Below, piece by piece: positions 16,967 to 25,643 of a DNA stretch of 63,169 nt. Made by a program: the position numbers and the translations under genes. Every line of letters begins with the position of its first letter. Within the stretch, counting starts at the first letter, position 1. Source of the DNA: SIG440 sp045120135 (lineage in GTDB: Bacteria > Bacillota > Clostridia > Monoglobales > Monoglobaceae); contig JBGVEN010000005.1 of NCBI GenBank assembly GCA_045120135.1, positions 1 to 63,169 on the forward strand, in the 5' to 3' direction. The notes beneath the pieces were generated by a model, which saw only the letters and a program-made list of their open reading frames with translations, made no database searches and had not been told where the DNA came from.

Positions 16967-17143
16967 GTGCGACATAAATCTTAATATTTGACTTATCTCA
17001 TATAAGTGTGTATTTTTTACCTCTCGGTAAAAATGCATGCTCCATTTTCGCATACTTGTATGAGATGTCGAGATTTGTGTCGCAGCAATTGGAGTTGTGC
17101 ATTTTTCGTGTGTAGCTTCGATTGAAGCTACACACTTTTTTAT
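16967..17143 (+). ncRNA. Structured small RNA, 6S-like candidate
   Basis: About 177 bases between its own promoter and terminator, without a credible reading frame. A 13-pair closing stem joins 16969-16981 (GCGACATAAATCT) to 17071-17083. Then comes an asymmetric bubble (13 bases at 16982-16994 against 4 at 17067-17070). A second stem of about 16 pairs joins 16995-17010 to 17049-17066. The apical part holds a TTTTTACC/GGTAAAAA hairpin. A long rod with a central bubble is the 6S RNA plan, but 6S usually ends with the closing stem, while here a further 20 bases and a separate terminator hairpin (17108-17135) follow. It is not tmRNA, SRP RNA or RNase P by their signature motifs. Confidence 0.55.
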
Positions 17144-17145
17144 TT
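17108..17145 (+). terminator. Terminator of the small RNA
   Basis: GTGTGTAGCTTC pairs perfectly with GAAGCTACACAC around GATT, followed by TTTTTTATTTT. Confidence 0.92.
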
Positions 17146-17192
17146 TAAAGGAGAACCGAATGCTCCCGTGCTTTCATCCGATGATGAGTGAC

Positions 17193-18470
17193 TTATTGTC
17201 TAATATCAAACATATATTCAAGCAACGAAAAGTTCTGTTGAAATGGTCGCATAAAGTTCCAGTAGCCTGCACCGCGCAGAGCTTTTTCGTTAATCAGATT
17301 AAATTTTTGTTGGATACTCCGCACATCCTCAAACCACACTTCGTGCACTCTTCCCTCACCGTCTGTATATCTGAACCATGGTGCTTGTGAAGTCTCATCA
17401 TACTGAATTTCTGCCCCATTGCGTGCGGCAATCTCAATTGCTTCCACATTGGATATGGAATCGGCACGGGATTCGCCCTTTACATAAGGCAGAGTCCAGT
17501 CATAACCATAGTTTGGTATGCCTAAGAAAATCTTTTCGGGCGGTATAATTGTAAGGGCATAATCCACCACCTGTCGTACATTTCGTATAGGGGCAACCGC
17601 GAGTGGTGGTCCGTATGTATAACCCCACTCATAGGTCATTAAAAGCACACCCTCCGCATTTTCACCAATTGCACGGTAATTGTGTCCCTCGTACAAAAGC
17701 CCCCGTTGAGTATCGGAAATTTTAGGGGCAAGGGCAGCAATTACTTCATAACCAAGAGGATTTAGACGGCTACGCAGCTTACCTATAAATTCACCGTATA
17801 ATACTGCATCCTCGGGATACACAAATTCAAAATCAATGTCAAGACCTCGGTAATCCTTTTCCTGCATATTTTCAATTACTAAATCTATAAGACCGTCCTG
17901 AATTTCGGTATTATTCAGCACCAGATTTGCAAGCTCGTTGCTGAAACCACCGGTCTCTGTCAGAGTTGAAAGGTGCATAAGCGGCAGTACGCCATAGTTC
18001 AGGGATTCGTCAATTAGTTCTTCGTCTTCTAAATACACCAGTCCGCCGGCATTGGTTATTCCGTAGGTAAACGGGGTCAGGTATGTTGAAAACGGCAGGA
18101 TACTTCTTAGCAACTCCTTATTTACATAAGGATAGGCATAGCCGTTTACATCAATTGTTCTGAGTGGTGCTCGTTCAAATTCTATAACAAGCGTCTGACC
18201 GGGATACACTGTTGGTCTACCGCCCAAAATAGGATTGTTGCGATATAGAGTGTTTACATTTGTTCCGTAAGTTTTTGCAATAGAATACACTGTTTCGTTT
18301 GCCTGAACTGTATGAAGCCGCTGGGGCTGCAAAATTAAAAGAGCCTGACCCACCACAAGGTTCGGGATGCGTTCAAGGTTATTGGTATATATCACCACAA
18401 ACTCCGGAACGCCGTATGTTTGGGCAATGCTCTCTGTTGTTTCACCGGATTTTACAATATGTATTTCCAT
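17193..18470 (-). CDS. LysM-GH18 spore cortex-lytic enzyme, YaaH/SleL-like
   Basis: A 425-residue protein. Two LysM peptidoglycan-binding repeats (residues 3-48 and 52-98) are followed by a glycoside hydrolase family 18 barrel (about 105-425). The catalytic DxDxE is visible as D211, D213, E215 in GLDIDFEFV. No signal peptide is present. This matches SleL/YaaH N-acetylglucosaminidases that sit in the spore coat and degrade cortex during germination, so the organism is probably a spore former. GGAGG precedes the ATG, and a sigma-E-like promoter stands upstream. A stop lies shortly after a normal family C-terminus. Confidence 0.9.
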   Translation of the reverse strand: MEIHIVKSGETTESIAQTYGVPEFVVIYTNNLERIPNLVVGQALLILQPQRLHTVQANETVYSIAKTYGTNVNTLYRNNPILGGRPTVYPGQTLVIEFERAPLRTIDVNGYAYPYVNKELLRSILPFSTYLTPFTYGITNAGGLVYLEDEELIDESLNYGVLPLMHLSTLTETGGFSNELANLVLNNTEIQDGLIDLVIENMQEKDYRGLDIDFEFVYPEDAVLYGEFIGKLRSRLNPLGYEVIAALAPKISDTQRGLLYEGHNYRAIGENAEGVLLMTYEWGYTYGPPLAVAPIRNVRQVVDYALTIIPPEKIFLGIPNYGYDWTLPYVKGESRADSISNVEAIEIAARNGAEIQYDETSQAPWFRYTDGEGRVHEVWFEDVRSIQQKFNLINEKALRGAGYWNFMRPFQQNFSLLEYMFDIRQ

Positions 18471-18504
18471 AATACACCTCCTTTTATATTATATTGCAAT
18501 GCCG

Positions 18505-18533
18505 TATATATGTTAACCGCAGAGAAAATATGA
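18505..18533 (-). promoter_or_regulatory. Sigma-E-like sporulation promoter of the LysM-GH18 gene
   Basis: On the minus strand TCATATT, a 14-base spacer and CATATATA. The first matches the Bacillus sigma-E -35 pattern exactly, the second the -10 pattern partly. YaaH is made in the mother cell under sigma-E in Bacillus, which fits. Confidence 0.42.
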
Positions 18534-18552
18534 CAAAAACTGTCACAAAGTA

Positions 18553-18580
18553 TTGACATATTCTAAAAAATATGTATAAT
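18553..18580 (+). promoter_or_regulatory. Sigma-A promoter of the glycine riboswitch unit
   Basis: TTGACA (18553-18558), 16 bases, TATAAT (18575-18580). Confidence 0.85.
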
Positions 18581-18599
18581 ATATCTGTAACCCATTGAG

Positions 18600-18792
18600 G
18601 CTTTCGGAATTTTTAAGACCGGAAGCAGAGGGAACTCCGGAGAATCTCATTTTTGAGTGCCGAAGGTGCAAAGTTGCAAAACGCAGCTGAATCTCTCAGG
18701 CAAAAGGACGGAGCAGACAAATTCAAAAAATACATTTATGTCTGTATGTCAATCCGGAGCTGCCAAAAACTTGGCGGCTATTTTATTTTTTT
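18600..18792 (+). promoter_or_regulatory. Glycine riboswitch with terminator
   Basis: The conserved aptamer blocks are present: ACTCCGGAGAATCTC (18634-18648), GCCGAAGGTGCAA (18659-18671) and AATCTCTCAGGCAAAAGGAC (18690-18709) followed by GGAGCAGAC. Only one aptamer is seen, a singlet form rather than the common tandem. The expression platform is a terminator hairpin AGCTGCCAA/TTGGCGGCT (about 18759-18779) with a T-run. It precedes an alanine/glycine symporter; such switches may turn the gene on or off depending on context. Confidence 0.95.
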
Positions 18793-18806
18793 AGGAGGGT
18801 CTTTTT

Positions 18807-20216
18807 ATGGAGACATTACTTTCAATCGTCCAGAAGCTTAATGCTTATCTTTCGGACTACATTCTTATTATCCTTCTTATTGGTACAGGACTTTTCTTTA
18901 CCATTAAGACACGCTTTGTTCAGGTTCGCTGCTTTGGCGAAGGTATGAAAGCGGTATTCGGCAACATCAAGCTGCGTGGTGGCAAGCAGGAAAGCGGTCT
19001 TAGCTCATTCCAGGCACTTGCTACTGCAATTGCGGCTCAGGTTGGTACCGGTAACATTGTTGGTGCATCCGGTGCAATCCTTGTCGGCGGTCCCGGAGCT
19101 ATCTTTTGGATGTGGATTATAGCATTCCTTGGTATGGCTACAATCTATGCTGAAGCTGTTCTTGCGCAGGAAACAAGAGTTAAGGACGAAAACGGTGAAA
19201 TTCACGGTGGTCCTGTTTACTACATAAAGAAAGCTTTCCCAAATGGCTTTGGTACGTTCCTCTCAGTTTTCTTTGCAGTTGCGATTATTCTTGCCCTCGG
19301 CTTTATGGGAAGTATGGTTCAGTCAAACTCAATTGCTGAATCCTGCAACACCGCATTCGGAATCCCCGGCTGGGTTATTGGTGCTGTTGTTGCTGTTATA
19401 TCAGCAATCATTTTTATCGGCGGAATTCAGAGAATTGCTTCTGTCACAGAAAAGCTTGTTCCACTTATGGCAGTTCTATTCCTTGTAGGCGGTCTTGTTG
19501 TTATTTGTGTTCGTATTCAGTATTTGCCTGAAACATTTGGTATGATTTTCAAATACGCATTTACCCCCTCTGCTCTTATAGGCGGCGGTATCGGTTATGC
19601 ACTTAAAACCGCTATCAGTCAGGGTGCAAAGAGGGGCCTTTTCTCTAACGAAGCTGGTATGGGTTCAACACCTCACGCACACGCAATGGCAAATGTTAAG
19701 AAGCCTCATGACCAGGGAGTTGTTGCTATGGTAGGCGTATTTATTGATACATTTGTTGTTCTTACAATGACTGCTCTTGTTGTTATCTCCTGTTTGTTTG
19801 CAGGCGAAGGCGGTCTCGGACATATGTCTCCCGACTCATATCTCGCTGCAACTTCTGGGGCAGATGCGATTATCTCAAAGACAAATGCTATGCAAACTGC
19901 ATTTACACAGGCGTTGCCTTTCCTTGGTAATTTTGGTAACATCTTTGTTGCAATATGCCTTTTGTTCTTTGCCTTTTCAACAATTCTTGGTTGGAATTTC
20001 TTTGGCAAAATTAATATTCAGTATCTTTGCAAAAATAACAAACTTGCAACTGTTCTTTACTCGGTAATTGCCATTGTATTTATTTTCCTTGGCTCACTTC
20101 TTTCAAACGACCTTGTTTGGGAGCTTACCGACTTCTTCAACTACCTTATGGTTCTTCCCAACGCAATTGCACTTATTGCTCTTTATAAGATAGTTGTTAA
20201 GGCTTCAAAAAAATAA
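18807..20216 (+). CDS. Alanine/glycine:cation symporter (AgcS family)
   Basis: A 469-residue membrane protein with about eleven helices. The family signatures GTGNIVGASGAILVGGPGAI (here preceded by ATAIAAQV) and SNEAGMGSTPHAHA are present, as are WMWIIAFLGMATIYAEAVLA and the C-terminal FAFSTILGWNFFG. It imports glycine or alanine with Na+ (or H+). The glycine riboswitch in front argues for glycine as the physiological substrate. It is a single-gene unit between its promoter and a terminator. Confidence 0.95.
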   Translation: METLLSIVQKLNAYLSDYILIILLIGTGLFFTIKTRFVQVRCFGEGMKAVFGNIKLRGGKQESGLSSFQALATAIAAQVGTGNIVGASGAILVGGPGAIFWMWIIAFLGMATIYAEAVLAQETRVKDENGEIHGGPVYYIKKAFPNGFGTFLSVFFAVAIILALGFMGSMVQSNSIAESCNTAFGIPGWVIGAVVAVISAIIFIGGIQRIASVTEKLVPLMAVLFLVGGLVVICVRIQYLPETFGMIFKYAFTPSALIGGGIGYALKTAISQGAKRGLFSNEAGMGSTPHAHAMANVKKPHDQGVVAMVGVFIDTFVVLTMTALVVISCLFAGEGGLGHMSPDSYLAATSGADAIISKTNAMQTAFTQALPFLGNFGNIFVAICLLFFAFSTILGWNFFGKINIQYLCKNNKLATVLYSVIAIVFIFLGSLLSNDLVWELTDFFNYLMVLPNAIALIALYKIVVKASKK

Positions 20217-20220
20217 TTAC

Positions 20221-20250
20221 TAAAAAAACCCGCAGATGCGGGTTTTTTTA
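20221..20250 (+). terminator. Terminator of the symporter gene
   Basis: AAAAAAACCCGCA and TGCGGGTTTTTTT enclose GA. Confidence 0.93.
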
Positions 20251-20279
20251 TTGACAAACAGCTTTTATCTTTATATAAT
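20251..20279 (+). promoter_or_regulatory. Sigma-A promoter of the aldose epimerase gene
   Basis: TTGACA (20251-20256), 17 bases, TATAAT (20274-20279). It begins directly at the end of the preceding terminator. Confidence 0.88.
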
Positions 20280-20310
20280 ATTGTTAATTACTTTAAAGGA
20301 GCATATTATA

Positions 20311-21159
20311 ATGATTGTTGAAATTAAAAATCAGTTTTTAGATGTGAAAATTAATACCCTTGGCGCTGAAGTGAAGAGCATAAAAACCCAAGGCGAGGAA
20401 CGGTTGCACCAGCCCAATGAAATCTGGGAGGACCAATCCCCAGTTCTGTTCCCCGTTTGCGGAACACCTACCGGCAATAAAATTACGGTTGACGGCGTTG
20501 ATTATCCAATGAACGCACACGGTTTTGCAATGTTTTCAGAGTTTGAGCTTGTAAAGTCAACAGAAACTTCAGCAACATTTTTGCTTGCTTCAAACGATGA
20601 AACAAAAAAATTCTATCCATATGACTTTGAATTCTATGTTACATACTCACTTAATGCATCTTCTATGGATGTATGCTATGAGGTGAAAAATAAGTCAAAT
20701 GGTGCTATGTACTTCTCTGTTGGATGTCACGAGGGCTACCTTTGTCCTGATGGTCTTTCAGCATACGAGTTGCACTTTGAAAAAATTGAGCCGAAAAATC
20801 CCTTTATATGCGAGGGCAGACGACCCATTGACAACGCACTTTCGATTGTTGATGGGCACAGCGTACACAAGCTGACAGACGAGCTTTTCACCGATTCTGT
20901 AACCATCGTATATGACAGTCCCATTAGTGATTATGTTATCCTGAAAAACACCTTGTCGGGTCGTGAAACAAAAATTTACTTCAAGGATTTTGACCACCTT
21001 CTTACATGGACCGAGCCGGGTGCAGACTTTATATGTATCGAGCCTTGGTGCGGAATGTCAGCCTTCGGTCTGCCGTGCAACGATATCTCTGAAAAGAACG
21101 GCATACATAAGCTTGAAGAAAATGGAACATATACCGTGCATCATATTATTACATTCTAA
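20311..21159 (+). CDS. Aldose 1-epimerase family protein
   Basis: A 282-residue protein of the GalM-like beta-sandwich family, of the LACX subgroup seen in Firmicutes. It interconverts sugar anomers; the exact sugar is unknown. Visible features are VFPVCG following SPVLF, the active-site histidine region YPMNAHGFAM, SVGCHEGYLCPDGL and the late acidic region EPWCGMSAFG. The start is at the ATG after AAAGGAG. An in-frame ATG at 20236 lies upstream of the promoter and is excluded. It is monocistronic. Confidence 0.85.
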   Translation: MIVEIKNQFLDVKINTLGAEVKSIKTQGEERLHQPNEIWEDQSPVLFPVCGTPTGNKITVDGVDYPMNAHGFAMFSEFELVKSTETSATFLLASNDETKKFYPYDFEFYVTYSLNASSMDVCYEVKNKSNGAMYFSVGCHEGYLCPDGLSAYELHFEKIEPKNPFICEGRRPIDNALSIVDGHSVHKLTDELFTDSVTIVYDSPISDYVILKNTLSGRETKIYFKDFDHLLTWTEPGADFICIEPWCGMSAFGLPCNDISEKNGIHKLEENGTYTVHHIITF

Positions 21160-21166
21160 AAAGTTT

Positions 21167-21204
21167 AAAAAAGCTGTGACGAAACTTTCGTCACAGCTTT
21201 TTTT
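21167..21204. terminator. Bidirectional terminator, epimerase and nfnB
   Basis: AAAAAAGCTGTGACGAAA pairs with TTTCGTCACAGCTTTTTT around one base. The nfnB stop codon lies within it. Confidence 0.92.
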
Positions 21205-22594
21205 ATTTATTCTTCAAATATTCATTAATGGCTTTTGCAGCGTTTTTACCTGCGCCCATCGCAAGGATTACCGTTGCGGCACCTGTTACGGCATCGCCGC
21301 CGGCATACACACCCTCCCGGGACGTGAGACCACTTTCGTCTTTAGTGACTATACAGCCACGGCGGTCGATTTCCAGACCTTCGGTAGTGCTGCGGATAAG
21401 AGGATTTGGTGATGTGCCGATTGACATTATCACAGCATCAACATCCAGAATGTATTCCGAATCTTTTATCTCAACAGGACGGCGTCTGCCGGATTCGTCA
21501 GGCTCACCAAGCTCCATTTTGACACACTTTATACCGTTGACAAAGCTTTGGTCATTACCCAATATTTCAACAGGGTTATTAAGAGTTTTGAAAATGATAC
21601 CCTCTTCCTCTGCGTGCTCAACCTCCTCACGTCTTGCCGGCATCTCATCCATTGAGCGGCGGTAAACAACATACACTTTCTCTGCACCGAGTCGCATTGC
21701 ACATCTTGCAGCATCCATTGCAACATTTCCGCCACCGACAACTGCAACCTTTTGTGCCTTCATTATAGGCGTTGCGGAATCATTTTCATAGGCTTTCATC
21801 AAATTGGTTCGAGTCAGAAATTCGTTTGCTGAATATACACCGTTAAGATTTTCACCGGGGATATTCATAAATCTTGGGAGACCTGCTCCCGAACCTATAA
21901 ATACTGCCTCGTAACCCTCTTCAAATAACTCGTCAACTGTCAAAGTTTTGCCGATTACCGCATTGGTAACAATTTCAACGCCGAGAGCCTGTAAATTATC
22001 AATCTCGCGGCGGACAATATCCTTAGGGAGCCTGAATTCAGGAATACCATAAACCAATACTCCGCCAGCAATATGGAGCGCCTCAAAAACAGTAACTTTA
22101 TAGCCCATTTTTGCAAGGTCGCCGGCACAAGTAAGTCCCGACGGTCCCGAACCGACAATCGCAACTCTTTTTCCAACCTTATCGGTTGCTGCTTTTTCGG
22201 TTATTGAGTTATTTTGCATATACCAATCTGCAACAAAGCGTTCAAGTCTGCCGATTGCCACCGGCTCGCCCTTTTTACCTCTTACGCACTTGGATTCACA
22301 TTGAGTTTCCTGCGGACAAACTCTGCCGCAAACCGCAGGCAGTGAGCTGGATTGATAAATTATTTCGTACGCTCCCAAAAAGTCGCCATCTGCAACCTTT
22401 GCGATAAATTCCGGTATATAAATCTTTACCGGACATCCATTGGTGCAAGGCCGGTTTTTGCAACCAAGACAACGCTTTGCTTCGTCAATCGCCTGTTCTT
22501 CAGTATAGCCTAACGCAACCTCGCTGAAATTCTTATTGCGGATATCGGGGCTTTGAACAGGCATTTCGTTTTTCTTAGGTGACATATTTGCCAT
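21203..22594 (-). CDS. nfnB: NfnB: NADPH/flavin subunit of NADH-dependent ferredoxin:NADP+ oxidoreductase
   Basis: A 463-residue GltD/GltA-like flavoprotein. The N-terminus carries two [4Fe-4S] cysteine groups (CLGCKNRPCTNGCP and CGRVCPQETQCESKC), then the FAD motif VAIVGSGPSGLTCAGDLA and the NADPH motif VAVVGGGNVAMDAARCAM, ending with GGDAVTGAATVILAMGAGK. It is often named glutamate synthase small chain. No large glutamate synthase subunit is present, and it is coupled by TAATG to an FNR-like partner; that pair is the electron-bifurcating NfnAB of clostridia, which balances NADH, NADPH and reduced ferredoxin. A role in glutamate synthesis is the less likely alternative. Confidence 0.9.
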   Translation of the reverse strand: MANMSPKKNEMPVQSPDIRNKNFSEVALGYTEEQAIDEAKRCLGCKNRPCTNGCPVKIYIPEFIAKVADGDFLGAYEIIYQSSSLPAVCGRVCPQETQCESKCVRGKKGEPVAIGRLERFVADWYMQNNSITEKAATDKVGKRVAIVGSGPSGLTCAGDLAKMGYKVTVFEALHIAGGVLVYGIPEFRLPKDIVRREIDNLQALGVEIVTNAVIGKTLTVDELFEEGYEAVFIGSGAGLPRFMNIPGENLNGVYSANEFLTRTNLMKAYENDSATPIMKAQKVAVVGGGNVAMDAARCAMRLGAEKVYVVYRRSMDEMPARREEVEHAEEEGIIFKTLNNPVEILGNDQSFVNGIKCVKMELGEPDESGRRRPVEIKDSEYILDVDAVIMSIGTSPNPLIRSTTEGLEIDRRGCIVTKDESGLTSREGVYAGGDAVTGAATVILAMGAGKNAAKAINEYLKNK

Positions 22595-23436
22595 TACTTC
22601 TCTACCCCCTTGAATAAATTACAAGCCGCATCGTGATGCTTGCGTTCGGTTTCCTTATATATAGCTGAACGCCTGATACATTCATCAAAATCCACTAAAT
22701 GTCCGTCGAAGTCCGGACCATCAACACAGGCAAACTTCATCTCTCCGCCAACAGTCAAGCGGCAGCCGCCACACATACCCGTTCCGTCAATCATTATGGG
22801 GTTCATACTTACAATTGTTTTTATACCAAGCTCCTTTGTAAGAAGAGAAACAAACTTCATCATAACAAGCGGACCGATTGCGATTACCTCATCATATTTC
22901 TCGCCACTTTCAACCAGCTTGCGGAGTGCATCTGTAACAAGACCCTTTTCGCCATAAGAGCCATCGTCGGTCATTATCACCATCTTGTCGGATACTTTCT
23001 TAAACTGCTCCTCAAGAATAACTAAATCCTTGTTTCTGAAACCAACAATTGAGTGTACCTCGACACCATTTTCCTGTAACGCCTTTGCTGTGGGGTACGC
23101 AATTGCACAACCCACACCACCGCCGATAACGGCAACTTTTTTGAGCCCTGATACCTCGGATGCCTTACCGAGAGGACCAACAAAATCACAGATATAATCA
23201 CTCTCGCGTAATCTGTTCAGCTTTTCGGTTGTTGCACCTACAATCTGGAATATAATTGTAATAGTTCCCTCGTTTCGGTTATAATCCGCAACAGTCAGCG
23301 GAATTCTCTCACCTGCTTCATCAACACGGAGAATTATAAACTGACCTGCCTGAGCTTTTTTTGCAACAAGCGGAGCTTCGACCTCCATAAGTGTAACAGT
23401 CGGGTTCAGTGACTCCTTTCTCTTTATGCGAAACAT
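22594..23436 (-). CDS. nfnA: NfnA: FAD/[2Fe-2S] subunit of NADH-dependent ferredoxin:NADP+ oxidoreductase
   Basis: A 280-residue member of the ferredoxin-NADP reductase/dihydroorotate dehydrogenase electron-transfer family. The FAD domain includes RIPLTVADYN, the nucleotide domain VAVIGGGVGCAIAYP, and the [2Fe-2S] cluster is bound near the C-terminus in MCGGCRLTVGGEMKFACVDGP. In Nfn this subunit reacts with NADH and with ferredoxin. Start follows GGAGGAAG; the stop overlaps the nfnB start by one base. It begins 40 bases after topB on the same strand, so it may be co-transcribed with topB or have a weak promoter of its own. Confidence 0.9.
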   Translation of the reverse strand: MFRIKRKESLNPTVTLMEVEAPLVAKKAQAGQFIILRVDEAGERIPLTVADYNRNEGTITIIFQIVGATTEKLNRLRESDYICDFVGPLGKASEVSGLKKVAVIGGGVGCAIAYPTAKALQENGVEVHSIVGFRNKDLVILEEQFKKVSDKMVIMTDDGSYGEKGLVTDALRKLVESGEKYDEVIAIGPLVMMKFVSLLTKELGIKTIVSMNPIMIDGTGMCGGCRLTVGGEMKFACVDGPDFDGHLVDFDECIRRSAIYKETERKHHDAACNLFKGVEK

Positions 23437-23476
23437 ACTTCTTCCTCCAATATGTAAAACAATCTATTTCTTCAAT

Positions 23477-25576
23477 TTAAAATTTAAATACTACTTTTCC
23501 ATCCTCAACAGCAAGTCTTGCAGAGAAATCCTTACCGGTGCGTTTTGAAACAAAACCTGAAATCAAGTCAGTTGAGCCATTCCTGAGCAGTTTTTGCATA
23601 TTTTCAACCGATATAACCTTGCCGCAGATTACGTTACCTGTCGAAAACTTACAACCATCACGGTAGCCGCTGCAGCCGTAACCAAATTTTGTTCTGGTAA
23701 TGGTATTTCCGCAGAGTGGGCATTTACCTATTTTGTCACCCACAAAGCCGTCGAAATTCTCGCCTTTCATCGCAGCTTCGTCAAAAATTGTTAAAATTTC
23801 TTTTTTAACCATTTCAACTGCGTCGGCAGTTGTGCTTTCACCACGGAATACTTTTTTGAGTGCAACACCCATTTGGGAAGTTTTGTACTTGTCCATACTT
23901 ATGTTCATTCTACCTAATGACTCGATTAGGTTTTCTCCGGCTGGTAAAATGGTATAGGTATCCTTTTTAAGCAAAATATACTCACTTTTTCGGGCATTGT
24001 CAATTATACCTGTACGGGTTGCCTCTGTTCCAAGCTCAAGACCCTCAAACATTGCGCGGTATTCCTCCGCCTCACTCTCCTGCTCACTAAGATTTGCTTT
24101 TTCATCCTTAAACGGATTTTTAAGGTAGTTATTGAGTGTTTCAATAGTATAGTGTTTTGGCGGACTTGTCTCTTTTTCCACCGGCTGGAAATTTATATTG
24201 ACCTTGTCGCCCTTTTCAAGTGCCGGCAGAATTTTGTCCTTGCGTGTGTATGTATCATACGCCGTCCAGCCGGGCTGAACAATTACAGTTCCTTTGAGAA
24301 CGAACTCCTCAAGTTCCCCAACGGATACTGTGATTTCGGTCTTTTCCACCACACATTCCTCGGCACAGAATACTGCGACAAAGCGGCGCATTATTGCGCT
24401 GTAAACTTTCATCTCGTTTTCCGAGAGCTTGGTTTTATCGGGAATTTTGTATGTGGGGGTCAATGCTGAATGGGATTCTATTTTTGAATCGTCAAATATT
24501 TTTTTATCAAACCGGAATTCCACCGGATACCCAAGCTGCCTTACCGATTGAAGAATGGTTTTTATCTTGCCTTGCTCAGCCGTTGCAAGATACTCCGAAT
24601 TGGTACGGGGGTATGTTACATAACCCTTTTCGTAAAGTCCCTGAAGAATTTCAAGACTCTCTGCCATAGACATTTTATAGCGTTTACCCAGGTAGTTTTG
24701 AAGTTTTGTAAGGGAATACAACTTGCCGGGACTTAGCTTGTCCTTTTTCTTTTTCTTTGCTGTTACAACTGCATCACATCTATTATATTTTTCACAAAGC
24801 TCTTTTGCTTTATCAAGCTTGTTTTTTTCAAATTTATTTTTGCTGATGAGTTCTATTTCCTCGCCGTTTGTTTCAGCCTTGCTGAAAAGTGCGTAGTATA
24901 TGTCGGGAACAAAGTTCCTGATTGCTATATCACGGTCATAGATCGCCTTGACAATCGGTACAATTACTCTGCCTACACGGAGTAGCGTGCCCGCTCTTAA
25001 TGTAGCATAACGAGTAAGATTTACACCGTACAGCCAGTCAGTATAGGTTCTGGCATAGCCTTCGTTGGCTAAATTATCGTAATCGCTTTCGTCCTTTAAA
25101 TTTTTCATTGCATCCTGAACCGTTTGAGGGGTCTGGTCGGGAAGCCATATTCTTTTCAAAGCCTTCTCCCCCTCCAAAGCCTTGGTGATACAAGTACGGA
25201 CAATTATCTCACCTTCGCGGTCGGCATCACCTGCGTTAATGATTGTATCAACATCGTCACGATTACACAGGTTTTTTATCACACCAAACTGTTTTTCCGC
25301 TCCCGAATCGGTTTTACGGGAGGCGTCTTTTTTTATTTCAAATATAAATTCCTGCGGAAAGCATGGCAGGTTGTCCATTGTCCACTTCGTCTTTTCCACA
25401 CGCACGGAGGAATAGGCCTCTATATCCGCAAGAGAGAACAAGTGACCAAAGGCCCAGGTTATGATATAACCTCCGCCTTCGTAATATCCGTCATACTTTG
25501 TCATTTTGCCTATACCTGCCATAATATTTCGGGCAAGGCTTGGCTTTTCCGCAATTATCAGTACTATTTTAATCAC
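23477..25576 (-). CDS. topB: DNA topoisomerase III
   Basis: A 699-residue type IA topoisomerase that passes and decatenates single strands. The N-terminal TOPRIM domain has IIAEKPSLARNI and NAGDADREGEII. The nucleophile tyrosine lies in GYVTYPRTNSEYL. The C-terminus has a zinc-finger-like CPLCGNTITRTKFGYGCSGY region. The start is a GTG at 25576; the ribosome signal (AAGGGTG) overlaps it, so the exact first codon is uncertain by a few residues. It lies downstream of ruvX and the DUF1292 gene on the same strand. Confidence 0.95.
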   Translation of the reverse strand: MIKIVLIIAEKPSLARNIMAGIGKMTKYDGYYEGGGYIITWAFGHLFSLADIEAYSSVRVEKTKWTMDNLPCFPQEFIFEIKKDASRKTDSGAEKQFGVIKNLCNRDDVDTIINAGDADREGEIIVRTCITKALEGEKALKRIWLPDQTPQTVQDAMKNLKDESDYDNLANEGYARTYTDWLYGVNLTRYATLRAGTLLRVGRVIVPIVKAIYDRDIAIRNFVPDIYYALFSKAETNGEEIELISKNKFEKNKLDKAKELCEKYNRCDAVVTAKKKKKDKLSPGKLYSLTKLQNYLGKRYKMSMAESLEILQGLYEKGYVTYPRTNSEYLATAEQGKIKTILQSVRQLGYPVEFRFDKKIFDDSKIESHSALTPTYKIPDKTKLSENEMKVYSAIMRRFVAVFCAEECVVEKTEITVSVGELEEFVLKGTVIVQPGWTAYDTYTRKDKILPALEKGDKVNINFQPVEKETSPPKHYTIETLNNYLKNPFKDEKANLSEQESEAEEYRAMFEGLELGTEATRTGIIDNARKSEYILLKKDTYTILPAGENLIESLGRMNISMDKYKTSQMGVALKKVFRGESTTADAVEMVKKEILTIFDEAAMKGENFDGFVGDKIGKCPLCGNTITRTKFGYGCSGYRDGCKFSTGNVICGKVISVENMQKLLRNGSTDLISGFVSKRTGKDFSARLAVEDGKVVFKF

Positions 25577-25598
25577 CCTTCAGCCTGGTTGAAAATAC

Positions 25599-25626
25599 AG
25601 GGGACGGTGCCGAGGCTCCGTCCCTT
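25599..25626. repeat. Small GC-rich palindrome between topB and DUF1292 gene
   Basis: GGGACGG (25601-25607) and CCGTCCC (25618-25624) flank TGCCGAGGCT in an otherwise AT-rich gap. It resembles short dispersed GGGACGG-type palindromes known from clostridial genomes and would form a hairpin in the transcript from either strand. Confidence 0.5.
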
Positions 25627-25643
25627 TGTGTGGTCTGCTTCAA

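Noticed and set aside
16920..17190. A protein-coding frame at 17097-17390 on the plus strand.
   Set aside because: It begins inside the small RNA, crosses its terminator and continues antisense to the spore enzyme gene.
21203..23436. Glutamate synthase (GltA/GltB pair) as the identity of the two flavoprotein genes.
   Set aside because: No large glutamine-amidotransferase subunit is present, and the coupled partner is an FNR-like [2Fe-2S] protein, which is the NfnAB arrangement.
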